A stretch of DNA of 17,216 nt from an uncultured Lachnospiraceae bacterium (GTDB taxonomy: Bacteria; Bacillota; Clostridia; Lachnospirales; Lachnospiraceae), in the NCBI GenBank assembly GCA_900539715.1, contig UQDA01000039.1:1-17216 (forward strand). The letters are read 5' to 3'. The position numbers and the translations under genes are program-made. Below the pieces are notes generated by a model. The model saw only the letters and a list, made by a program, of their open reading frames with translations. It had not been told where the DNA came from and made no database searches. Of the stretch, positions 6,739 to 14,048 are shown piece after piece (within the stretch, counting starts at the first letter, position 1; every line of letters begins with the position of its first letter).

Positions 6739-7347
6739 GTGACACACAGGGAACGATTTATCAAAACATTAAAGTGTGAGCCCATCGGAGTCCGGGTTCC
6801 GACATTTGAAATTCGCAGTTGCGCTTGATGAAAAAGGACATCTGCATGATGGTTTTACTCTGTGTTCCGACTACTGCTTTAACGTAAATCCGTTTTTTTC
6901 CCCGAGCAGTTTGACGAGTTCATTGTGCCTTATTTAAAAGAGGTCATCGCAGAGTACCGGAAAATGGGATACTATACGATAAAACATACGGATGGAAATA
7001 TCATGCCTATTCTAAAGCAGATGGCGGATTGTAAACCGGATGCGATACATTCTCTCAATCCTCAGGGCGGCGTTTCAATTCCGGAGGTCAGAAAAATCAT
7101 CGGCAGCGACATTGCGCTTGTGGGTAACGTAAACTGCGGTCTTTTACAGACCGGAACGGATGAGGAATGCCGTGCGGATGTGATGCGTTCCTTAAAGGAG
7201 GGAATGGAAAACGGCAGAGGTTATATTTTTTCAACATCCAACTGTGCGTATACGGGGCTGTCGCTGGAACGTTACGAGATGATGATAGACCTGTGGAGAA
7301 AATACGGCAATTATGAGGATTACGGGAAAAATTTCGGGAAGATCTGA
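6739..7347 (+). pseudogene. Second UroD-fold corrinoid methyltransferase, remnant with large deletion and shifted frames
   Basis: GGAGAAAAA precedes a GTG start at 6739, giving VTHRERFIKTLKCEPIG...RVPTFE, the usual N terminus of a UroD-family methyltransferase of about 350 residues. After about 6810 the expected central part, roughly 130-150 residues, is absent. The family sequence resumes one frame over (KFAVALDEKGHLHDGF, TLCSDYCFNVNPFF). The frame changes again at a run of seven T at 6893-6899, after which the C-terminal part continues to 7347 (EQFDEFIVPYLKEV, IKHTDGNIMPILKQM, LVGNVNCGLLQTGTDEE, YIFSTSNCAYTGLSLERYE). The first frame meets TGA at 6826. The methyl donor cannot be told. The poly-T shift could be a sequencing error; the internal deletion could not. 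Confidence 0.85.
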
Positions 7348-7360
7348 AGCTGTAGCTTCA
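7345..7360. repeat. Short palindrome at the end of the UroD remnant
   Basis: TGAAGCT (7345-7351) and AGCTTCA (7354-7360) form a 7-bp inverted repeat with a 2-base centre that includes the stop codon of the UroD remnant. No T-run follows, so it is not a standard terminator; its role is unknown and it may be chance. Confidence 0.25.
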
Positions 7361-7388
7361 TGTATTCTCTGAGAGCCGGAAAAGGTTC

Positions 7389-7417
7389 TTGATAAACGGA
7401 AGGAGTTTCGTTAAAAT
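7389..7417 (+). promoter_or_regulatory. Promoter for the DUF4430-ECF S component pair
   Basis: TTGATA (7389-7394) and TAAAAT (7412-7417) are separated by exactly 17 bases, a good sigma-A match. Transcription would start near 7424, about 35 bases before the DUF4430 start codon. It lets the pair be expressed independently of the decayed methyltransfer operon upstream. No cobalamin riboswitch fits into this short leader. Confidence 0.6.
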
Positions 7418-7457
7418 AGAGCTGTTCACAAGAATAACAGATGTACAGGAGGAGAAC

Positions 7458-7874
7458 ATGAAAAAATTTTTCGAGAACAAAAGAAATCTTGCGCTCGTGA
7501 TAGTCATCGCAGTGCTGGCTGTAATGGGCATCGTCTATGCGTTGTTTTCTGCGCGCACAGAGTCCGGGTCTAAAAACGTGACACTTGCGGTCGTGGACGA
7601 TCAGGGAGGAAGGACAGAATATTCCTGCAAAACGGATGCGGAATATCTTCAGAATCTGATGACGGAACTTATCGGGGACGGGTTGAGCTTTTCCGGTACG
7701 GAATCTTCCTATGGTCTGATGATAGATACGGTGAATGGTCTGCGGGCGGATTATGAGGCTGATGGCGCATACTGGTATTTTTATGTCAATGGAGAGGCAT
7801 GTATGAACGGAGTTTCCACAGAACCCGTACATGACGGCGATGCGTTTGAAATCGTTTATACAAAAGCGGAGTAA
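7458..7874 (+). CDS. Membrane-anchored DUF4430 protein (transcobalamin C-terminal-like)
   Basis: A protein of 138 residues with a basic N terminus, one hydrophobic segment (about 10-30) and an extracellular domain of about 100 residues. There is no lipobox Cys, so the helix acts as a signal anchor. The C-terminal part (YWYFYVNGEACMNGVST, then VHDGDAFEIVY) fits DUF4430, the fold also found at the C terminus of transcobalamin and intrinsic factor. Together with the adjacent ECF S component and the corrinoid enzymes upstream, this suggests surface capture of cobalamin or another corrinoid; this is inference. AGGAGGAGAAC directly before ATG 7458 decides the start over an in-frame upstream ATG at 7389. 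It is three bases from the next gene and clearly co-translated with it. Confidence 0.82.
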   Translation: MKKFFENKRNLALVIVIAVLAVMGIVYALFSARTESGSKNVTLAVVDDQGGRTEYSCKTDAEYLQNLMTELIGDGLSFSGTESSYGLMIDTVNGLRADYEADGAYWYFYVNGEACMNGVSTEPVHDGDAFEIVYTKAE

Positions 7875-7877
7875 GCA

Positions 7878-8387
7878 ATGCGGAAAGCAAAAATATCTGT
7901 CTATGATATTGTTATCATCGGTATGATGGTAGCGGCTCTGGAGAGCGCCAAACTGGCGCTCTCTTTTCTACCGAACGTGGAGCTGGTGACGCTCCTTATC
8001 ATTCTGTTTACGCTGACGGTCGGGAAAAGGGTCTATTATGCAGTTGCGGTATTTGTCGTGCTGGAGGGGCTTCTTTACGGTTTCGGTATCTGGTGGGTCA
8101 TGTATGTCTATATGTGGCCGCTTCTGGCATGGATCACATGGATTTTGCGCCGGCAGAAGGATGTTCTGACGTTTGCACTGTTGTCAGGAGCATTCGGTCT
8201 GGGATTCGGCGCGATGTGCGCGATCCCGTATCTGTTTGTGGGAGGTATCCGTACTGCTTTTGCGTGGTGGGTGGCGGGAATCCCATTTGATATTATTCAT
8301 GGGATCAGCAATTTTATCCTGATGCTCATTCTTTATAAGCCGCTTCGTAAAGTTCTGGATCATGGATGGAAAAAGAGTCGGCAATAG
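7878..8387 (+). CDS. ECF-type transporter S component (substrate-specificity membrane protein), putative corrinoid uptake
   Basis: Integral membrane protein of 169 residues with about six hydrophobic segments (roughly 9-27, 33-50, 52-70, 72-90, 96-118 and 137-155), the size and topology of an energy-coupling-factor S component. The first helix contains the small-residue pattern AALESAKLAL, similar to the Ala motif that contacts the shared EcfT subunit. No EcfA or EcfT gene is nearby, so it would use a shared module encoded elsewhere (group II). GGAG overlapping the stop of the DUF4430 gene serves as its ribosome binding site. The context (DUF4430, corrinoid methyltransfer genes) points to cobalamin or a precursor as substrate, but the sequence alone does not prove that. 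The gene is followed by a strong terminator. Confidence 0.8.
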   Translation: MRKAKISVYDIVIIGMMVAALESAKLALSFLPNVELVTLLIILFTLTVGKRVYYAVAVFVVLEGLLYGFGIWWVMYVYMWPLLAWITWILRRQKDVLTFALLSGAFGLGFGAMCAIPYLFVGGIRTAFAWWVAGIPFDIIHGISNFILMLILYKPLRKVLDHGWKKSRQ

Positions 8388-8410
8388 ATATCTTTTAGAT
8401 AAGTGTGCAT

Positions 8411-8457
8411 AAAAAATTCCGTGTCTTTTCTATGGAGGAAAAGACACGGAATTTTTT
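8411..8457. terminator. Bidirectional factor-independent terminator, perfect 20-bp stem
   Basis: Bases 8411-8430 (AAAAAATTCCGTGTCTTTTC) are the exact reverse complement of 8438-8457, with a 7-base loop (TATGGAG). The A-run and T-run at the ends give a U-tract on either strand. It sits between two convergent genes, the ECF S component (plus) and the penicillin-binding protein (minus), and should stop both transcripts. Confidence 0.93.
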
Positions 8458-8483
8458 GATACCGGAAATGTTATCCGGAGAGA

Positions 8484-11390
8484 TCAATCATCATCGTCAT
8501 CATCATCGCCATTGCTGTCATCCACCGGCAGGCTTCTTGCTGCCTCAGGGTGGCCTGGATCGACAGAGGCGGTATTGGCAGATGTTTTTGCAGCGTTGAG
8601 CTGCGCTATCTGCGCGTTAATGGAATCTATCTTGGCCTGTGCAGCATCGGACGCCGCCTGTGCGGAGGCTCTCGCAGAGTCATCGGAGGCGGAGGCAAGC
8701 TGTGCATCTGCATTTGCCTTATCCTGCATGGCAGCCTGAAGCTGCTGCTGGAGTGAGGCAAGAAGCGTCTCATATTGGGCGGCATTTGCGCGCAGCTCGA
8801 GCTCAAGACGCTGCTGTTGTATCACAGCATCTGCTCCCGGAGTTGTCATAAATTCCACAGTATGCTGGCACATATTTGTTTCCGGCCCGGCAGTAGGATT
8901 GGTCTGGCCGGTCAGGATACGCTCGTTTTCAGGAAGCATCTCAAGAATACCGTTTGTAACAAAGGGGCAGGCGTCAGCCGCAGGAAGGCTGCTGTATGCA
9001 CAGATATTGCCCTGATAGTGTACGTCGCAGTTTTCTGTCGGAACAGTGTCAGCCGCAAAGTATTCGGTTTTGAGAGTGCCCTGACAGAGAGCGGTGGGCA
9101 GTTTCCCGGATTTAGAGCAGACTGTCTGTGCAACAATGTCCGCAGGCTGAGGGAAGGATTTGTTTTCCAGACCCTCGTGTATCTGGGCCATGACTTCCTT
9201 CCAGAGTTTTTTTGCAAGGCTTCGTTCCGCACCCTGCCGCAGCTTTGTGTTGTTATCATATCCGGTCCAGGTGCTGCAGGTGTAGTAGGGCGTGTAGCCG
9301 GAAAACCATATGTCATTGTAATCGGAAGTTGTTCCGGTCTTTCCGGCAATGGTCATGCCGCCGAAATTGACGGACGCACCTGTGCCGGATGTTACGACGT
9401 CCTGCATCGCACTCGTCAGAAGAAAAGCGGTAGAGGGTTTGATGACCTGCGTCCCTTCCGTGCTGGTATTGTCGAGGATAACATTACCGTCATGATCCTT
9501 GACAACGGTGTAGAGCTTTGGCTTGATATACTGTCCGCCGTTTGCGATGGTAGCGTAGGAAGCATTCAGTTCGATATTTTTGACGCCGTTTGTAATGCCG
9601 CCGAGGGCAAGGGACTGGGTAACGTCAGAAAATATCTTGCCGTTTTTTTCCAGACCGTCAACAAGCGTGGTAAAGCCGAATTTCTGTAGATATTCATAGC
9701 CAAGCCGAGGGGTTATCTGCGTCAGGAACTTGACCGTGACAATATTTAAGGAATCACGGATACCGTCGCGCATGGAGCAGATGCCTCTATAACCGCTGGA
9801 ATACCAGTTGGATACAGGCCTTCCGCTGTCATAATTGAAGGGACCGTCCACCTGCACATCCGCCAGCGTCATACCCGCGGTGTCGAGGGCAGGAGCATAG
9901 GTGGAAACTATCTTGAAGGTAGAGCCGGGCTGACGAACTGTATCGGTCGCGCGGTTTAATGTCAGATTCCCTTCCTTCGTTCCGCGCCCGCCGACCATTG
10001 CGACTACATAGCCGGTTGTCTGGTCTTCCACGACGAGGGAAATCTGAGGCTGCGGCGTCAGGGAAATGGATTCGCCGATGACCTCCGCACCTTCGGGGAG
10101 GGTGGCGGATTTATATGCTTCAATGGCGCTGTGTGCTTCCTCCTGGGAGTCGTAAAGCAGGTTAAAGCCTTTGTTTCCATTGTCCTGATAGTATTTTTTG
10201 TACATTTCTGAACTGATGTTGACGATACCGCCTTCCTCTTCGGAATTGGGATCGCGGTATGTGAGCTGGTAGCTGAGCAGCCAGCGGGTTCCGTCAGGAT
10301 AGAGCTCTTCATTGGATACTGCCTGATCGCAAATAGCCTGGATAGTCGGGTCCATTGCGGAAAAAATGCTCAGACCGCCCGAATAGACCATGACATATGC
10401 CTGTGTTTCAGAGTAGCCTGCGGCGATGAGATCTTCGGTTACAGCTTCTTTGACAGCATCTGCATAGTAGGAGTCTACAGCGGAATCGCCGCCGACCTCC
10501 AGATTGGCTGTCTGGATACGGTCATAAAGAGCTGATGTATCCGCCTGGGCTTCATCATATTCTGCCTGTGTGATATAACCCTGCTCCAGCATGTTATTGA
10601 GAACCTTGTCACGGCGTCCCTGATTTTTATCGGGATGTGTCAGAGGGTTATATTTGGATGGATTCTGGGTGATACCGGCGATAGTCGCACATTCGGAGAG
10701 GCTTAAGTCCCATACGTTTTTGTTGAAATATCGTTTGGAAGCCGCCTGTACACCGAGAGTATTCTGCCCCAGGTTGATGGTGTTCATATATTGTTCGAGT
10801 ATTTTGGATTTGTCCTGCGTATCTTTTTCCAGCTGGATCGCAAGATATTGTTCCTGGATCTTACGCTTGATACGTTCTCCCAAAGTTTTTTCCTGGGTCC
10901 ATGTAGTCAGGACGGTATTTTTGATGAGCTGCTGAGTAATGGTGCTCGCGCCCTCCTGACGTTTAAATCCGGTCTTTATCGCGGTCATTCCCGCGCGCAG
11001 GATACCCATGATGTCAATACCGTTGTGCTGATAGAAACGCTCGTCCTCTATCGCAACGAAAGCGTCCGCAAGGTCCTGCGGAATCTGTTCCATCGTAACG
11101 GGCACGCGGTTTGAGTCAGCTGCAATAAGCTTTGCTATCTGGTTGCCATCCGAGTCATAGATAAAGGAAGAGTACCGGGTCGGTGAAGCATCCTCCAGAG
11201 TGATGGTGGGAGCCGAATCTATGATACCCTTGAAAACGCCAAGTCCGCCGCACAGACCGATGATACCGCCGGCGAGCACAAACAGGAGCAGAACCTTTGT
11301 AAAGGTAAGCATACATTTGCGCCCCATCTTGCGGGAGGTGGACTGGAGTTTTCTTTTTTTGCGTTTCACACTTTTTTTGCCATAATTCAT
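8484..11390 (-). CDS. Class A penicillin-binding protein (bifunctional transglycosylase/transpeptidase, PBP1A-like)
   Basis: Polymerises lipid II and cross-links peptidoglycan at the outer face of the membrane. It has 968 residues, longer than usual. A basic cytoplasmic N terminus is followed by one membrane helix (about 28-55). The GT51 domain (about 80-270) has catalytic Glu115 in AIEDERFYQHNG and the EGASTITQQLIKN motif at 146-158. The transpeptidase domain (about 340-735) has Ser490 in GSTFK, SLN at 547-549 and KTG at 684-686. The tail contains six cysteines (758, 769, 788, 797, 808, 841), an Ala/Gln-rich probable coiled coil (about 855-940) and seven consecutive Asp at the end. AGGAGG lies before ATG 11390, with a good promoter upstream. 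The catalytic set is complete, so the enzyme should be active. Chosen as PBP1A-like; orthology to ponA is not certain. Confidence 0.95.
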   Translation of the reverse strand: MNYGKKSVKRKKRKLQSTSRKMGRKCMLTFTKVLLLFVLAGGIIGLCGGLGVFKGIIDSAPTITLEDASPTRYSSFIYDSDGNQIAKLIAADSNRVPVTMEQIPQDLADAFVAIEDERFYQHNGIDIMGILRAGMTAIKTGFKRQEGASTITQQLIKNTVLTTWTQEKTLGERIKRKIQEQYLAIQLEKDTQDKSKILEQYMNTINLGQNTLGVQAASKRYFNKNVWDLSLSECATIAGITQNPSKYNPLTHPDKNQGRRDKVLNNMLEQGYITQAEYDEAQADTSALYDRIQTANLEVGGDSAVDSYYADAVKEAVTEDLIAAGYSETQAYVMVYSGGLSIFSAMDPTIQAICDQAVSNEELYPDGTRWLLSYQLTYRDPNSEEEGGIVNISSEMYKKYYQDNGNKGFNLLYDSQEEAHSAIEAYKSATLPEGAEVIGESISLTPQPQISLVVEDQTTGYVVAMVGGRGTKEGNLTLNRATDTVRQPGSTFKIVSTYAPALDTAGMTLADVQVDGPFNYDSGRPVSNWYSSGYRGICSMRDGIRDSLNIVTVKFLTQITPRLGYEYLQKFGFTTLVDGLEKNGKIFSDVTQSLALGGITNGVKNIELNASYATIANGGQYIKPKLYTVVKDHDGNVILDNTSTEGTQVIKPSTAFLLTSAMQDVVTSGTGASVNFGGMTIAGKTGTTSDYNDIWFSGYTPYYTCSTWTGYDNNTKLRQGAERSLAKKLWKEVMAQIHEGLENKSFPQPADIVAQTVCSKSGKLPTALCQGTLKTEYFAADTVPTENCDVHYQGNICAYSSLPAADACPFVTNGILEMLPENERILTGQTNPTAGPETNMCQHTVEFMTTPGADAVIQQQRLELELRANAAQYETLLASLQQQLQAAMQDKANADAQLASASDDSARASAQAASDAAQAKIDSINAQIAQLNAAKTSANTASVDPGHPEAARSLPVDDSNGDDDDDDD

Positions 11391-11428
11391 GCAAAGAAAC
11401 CTCCTTGATTTTGGACATTACCTCTATG

Positions 11429-11457
11429 ATTATAGCAAACTTAAATGGGTAAATAAA
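11429..11457 (-). promoter_or_regulatory. Promoter of the penicillin-binding protein gene
   Basis: On the minus strand an extended -10, TGC followed by TATAAT (11429-11434), lies 17 bases from TTTATT (11452-11457). The -35 is weak but the TGn extension compensates. Transcription would start near 11422, about 30 bases before the ATG. Confidence 0.6.
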
Positions 11458-11541
11458 GGTTTTTCTTCTATGTTAAGATATTATTCAAAAAAATGCCGAA
11501 AGTATTCATGGCAGAGCGTTATGATTCAAAAGCGGAAGGGC

Positions 11542-11571
11542 TTGCAGGCAGGGCGGGGAAAATGTTATGAT
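11542..11571 (+). promoter_or_regulatory. Promoter of the yigZ-exoA-lipoprotein operon
   Basis: TTGCAG (11542-11547) and TATGAT (11566-11571) with an 18-base spacer. The start of transcription would be near 11578, some 30 bases before the YigZ start codon. Confidence 0.6.
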
Positions 11572-11610
11572 ATTTCCGGAAAGATAATGCTGTGAAAAGG
11601 GAATACTGAT

Positions 11611-12258
11611 ATGGATAAAGAACAGATAAAAGAGCCTTACCGGGTGGTATTTGCCGGGGGAGAGGCAGAGCTGGTAGAAAAAAAATCGCGGTTTATTGCA
11701 ACGGTCCGGCCGGTAGAGACTGAGGAAGAGGCGGTCGCTTTTATTGAAGAAATGAAGAAAAAGTATTGGGATGCGCGTCATAACTGCTCTGCGTTCGTGA
11801 TAGGGACGAAAGCGGAGCTGACACGCTGCAGCGATGACGGAGAGCCGGCGGGGACGGCAGGACGTCCGATGCTTGAGGTACTTTTGGGCGAGGGCATGAG
11901 AAATACCGCGGTCGTGGTGACACGGTATTTTGGCGGAGTGCTTTTGGGAACGGGCGGTCTGGTGAGAGCCTATTCCGGAGCGGTAAAGGCGGGGCTTGCG
12001 GCATCAAAGACGGGGACGATGCGCTATGGCGTCCGGTTAAAGGTCGGAACGGATTATAATGGTATCGGTAAGATACAGTATCTGCTGCGGCAAAGAGGGC
12101 TGGAGGCCGAGGACACAGCGTACACGGAGAAGGTGGAGCTGACAGTACTGATGCCGGCGGAACTTTCGGAAGCGGTCAAAAAGGAAATAACAGAAGCGAC
12201 CGGAGGCAGGGCAGAGCTGGAAGAGCTGGAACGGGTCTATTACGGAAGCGCTGATTAA
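11611..12258 (+). CDS. YigZ/IMPACT family protein
   Basis: Soluble protein of 215 residues of the widespread YigZ/YvyE/IMPACT family, whose bacterial role is unclear (the eukaryotic relative modulates translation-stress signalling). The N-terminal UPF0029 domain carries the family signatures: CSDDGEPAGTAGRPML (about 73-88) and VVTRYFGGVLLGTGGLVRAYS (about 102-122). The C-terminal ferredoxin-like domain (about 140-210) is complete. AAGGGA lies about ten bases before the ATG. It is the first gene of a three-gene operon, with 24 bases to exoA. Length is normal for the family and nothing is disrupted. Confidence 0.93.
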   Translation: MDKEQIKEPYRVVFAGGEAELVEKKSRFIATVRPVETEEEAVAFIEEMKKKYWDARHNCSAFVIGTKAELTRCSDDGEPAGTAGRPMLEVLLGEGMRNTAVVVTRYFGGVLLGTGGLVRAYSGAVKAGLAASKTGTMRYGVRLKVGTDYNGIGKIQYLLRQRGLEAEDTAYTEKVELTVLMPAELSEAVKKEITEATGGRAELEELERVYYGSAD

Positions 12259-12282
12259 GGAAAAGATGAGGAGAAAAATCGG

Positions 12283-13038
12283 ATGAAGCTGATATCATGG
12301 AATGTAAACGGTCTGAGGGCATGTATGACAAAAGGGTTTATAGACTTTTTTAAGGAGGCAGATGCGGATATTTTCTGCCTTCAGGAAACAAAGCTGCAGG
12401 AGGGGCAGATAGAGCTGGAATTGCCGGGATATCATCAATATTGGAATTATGCGGAAAAAAAAGGATATTCGGGGACGGCGGTTTTTTCAAAAAAAGAACC
12501 CATAAGCGTTGTTTACGGTATCGGCATCGAGGAGCATGACCATGAAGGGCGTGTGATAACGCTGGAATACCCGGAGTTTTTTGTGGTTACCGTATATACT
12601 CCAAACTCTCAGGACGGTCTTGCGCGTCTTTCTTACAGGATGCGGTGGGAAGATGATTTTTTGGCATATCTGAAAAAGCTGGAAACCAAAAAGCCGGTCA
12701 TCTTCTGTGGGGATTTAAATGTCGCTCATAAGGAGATAGATTTGAAAAATCCGAAAACCAACCGCAAAAATGCGGGATTTACGGACGAAGAGCGCCAGAA
12801 GATGACGGTTTTGCAGGAAAACGGTTTCGTGGATACATTCCGCTATTTTTATCCGGACCGGGAGGGGATATATTCCTGGTGGTCGTACCGTTTTCAGGCG
12901 CGCAGCAAAAATGCGGGCTGGCGGATAGATTATTTTATGGTATCGGAAAGTCTGAAAGAAAAGCTCTCCGATGCGGTGATAGATACTCAGGTCCTCGGCT
13001 CGGACCATTGTCCTGTAGAGCTTATCTTAAAAGACTGA
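12283..13038 (+). CDS. exoA: Exodeoxyribonuclease III / AP endonuclease (ExoA)
   Basis: Cytoplasmic Mg-dependent DNA repair enzyme that cuts at abasic sites and trims 3' ends. It has 251 residues, the normal size. Catalytic and metal-binding positions are all present: Asn7 (SWNVNGLRA), Glu35 (QETKLQ), Tyr105 (TVYTPNSQDGL), Asp144 and Asn146 (GDLNVAH), Asp216 (RIDYF), and Asp241-His242 (GSDHCPVEL). GAGGAG precedes ATG 12283. It is the second gene of the yigZ operon; the two genes have no known functional link beyond co-transcription. Identification as the ExoA/XthA family is firm. Confidence 0.95.
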   Translation: MKLISWNVNGLRACMTKGFIDFFKEADADIFCLQETKLQEGQIELELPGYHQYWNYAEKKGYSGTAVFSKKEPISVVYGIGIEEHDHEGRVITLEYPEFFVVTVYTPNSQDGLARLSYRMRWEDDFLAYLKKLETKKPVIFCGDLNVAHKEIDLKNPKTNRKNAGFTDEERQKMTVLQENGFVDTFRYFYPDREGIYSWWSYRFQARSKNAGWRIDYFMVSESLKEKLSDAVIDTQVLGSDHCPVELILKD

Positions 13039-13095
13039 GCATGGCGGAGGGGAAATGAAGCCTTGTGTAAGACGATGAAAAGGAGGCGGAAATTT

Positions 13096-13932
13096 ATGAA
13101 AAAAAGAGAGATTCAGGTGTGGATGGCAGCGGCAGGGCTGGTGCTTGGGATGATGCTTTCGGCATGCGGTGCAGACAGCGTGAGTGTAGAAAAGCAGAGC
13201 AGTACGGCGGCTGAGGTTGAAAGTACTGTGGTATCTCAGACAAACATCGAGGAAATGGAAGGCAGTACGGAGGAGACCGGGAGCGCAGAAGAGACCGACA
13301 GTCTGGAGGAAACGCAGGGAGATGATGCGGATAATGCAGTCCTGCTGGAAGAGGGGGCTGTAGAAGACGGCGTTTACGAAGGCATCGTGGTGGATGCATC
13401 GATGAATAATTTTGCGATTCGCACGGAGGAAGGAGTTACCTATTTTATGGAGCGGCCTGAAAACGGCGAAAGCTTAAAGGACGGACTGCTTCTGGGGATT
13501 TCCGTGAAGGTGACGATAAAAGACGGGAAAGCAGAGGAACTGACGGATGGGGAAAAACAGCCTGCATCCGGGCAGGAAACATTGAACTTTGCGATCAGCG
13601 TGATGGATGCGTTCCACTATGAGGATATGAAGGCGCTGACTACGCTTATGAAGTATCCGGCTTCGGTAGTGCTGGAGGGAGATATGGTATATGAGGCAGA
13701 GGATGCGGAAGCTATGGAGGAAATAGGGGCGGAGAGGATTTTTACAAAGGAATTGGGCGATGCGATCCGTTCCACAAATTTGTATGAGCTGAAGGCCTCC
13801 GGGGATGGCAGCTGCGTGATGGGGCAGTCTGAGGGTGGATGCAGGGTGATATTTGAGCCGGATGAAGATAATGACCGGGGGTTTTCTATCCGTTCTATCG
13901 AAGGACCTGTGGAAGCAAAGACGGTCGGATGA
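13096..13932 (+). CDS. Lipoprotein of unknown function
   Basis: Probable surface lipoprotein of 278 residues. The signal peptide (KKREIQVWMAAAGLVLGMM) ends in the lipobox LSAC with Cys24 as the lipidation site. A Glu/Ser/Thr-rich spacer follows (about 30-85), then a small beta-rich region (about 92-145, EDGVYEGIVVDASMNNFAIRT) that could be an OB-like fold, and a C-terminal region (about 152-265, FAISVMDAFHYEDMKAL) with a look of the NTF2-like superfamily. Neither domain assignment is certain. AAGGAGG nine bases before ATG 13096 decides the start over an in-frame ATG at 13063. It is the last gene of the yigZ-exoA operon. I do not recognise a specific family. Confidence 0.8.
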   Translation: MKKREIQVWMAAAGLVLGMMLSACGADSVSVEKQSSTAAEVESTVVSQTNIEEMEGSTEETGSAEETDSLEETQGDDADNAVLLEEGAVEDGVYEGIVVDASMNNFAIRTEEGVTYFMERPENGESLKDGLLLGISVKVTIKDGKAEELTDGEKQPASGQETLNFAISVMDAFHYEDMKALTTLMKYPASVVLEGDMVYEAEDAEAMEEIGAERIFTKELGDAIRSTNLYELKASGDGSCVMGQSEGGCRVIFEPDEDNDRGFSIRSIEGPVEAKTVG

Positions 13933-13958
13933 TATCGGAAATAAAAAAGTATGGTATA

Positions 13959-13996
13959 AAAAACGGAGCAAAGGCAACTGCCGATGCTCCGTTTTT
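13959..13996. terminator. Bidirectional factor-independent terminator
   Basis: AAAAACGGAGCA (13959-13970) pairs with TGCTCCGTTTTT (13985-13996) around a 14-base loop. It lies between the convergent lipoprotein gene and typA/bipA and provides U-tracts on both strands. It is 26 bases past the lipoprotein stop and about 53 bases past the typA stop. Confidence 0.9.
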
Positions 13997-14048
13997 GAAT
14001 TTAATGAGCCGGTGCGCGAAGCGCAGCAGCGTTTGATACGATGGAAAA

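Noticed and set aside
7348..7457. Possible cobalamin riboswitch upstream of the DUF4430 gene
   Set aside because: The interval is only about 110 bases and no B12-box-like sequence or extended fold was seen. A plain promoter explains it.
8485..8510. GAT/GAC-type trinucleotide repeat as a possible microsatellite or CRISPR-like repeat
   Set aside because: It encodes the terminal poly-Asp of the PBP in frame. It is too short and irregular for anything else.
8775..9689. 304-codon open frame on the plus strand
   Set aside because: It lies wholly antisense to the penicillin-binding protein with complete catalytic motifs, has no ribosome binding site and resembles no protein family.
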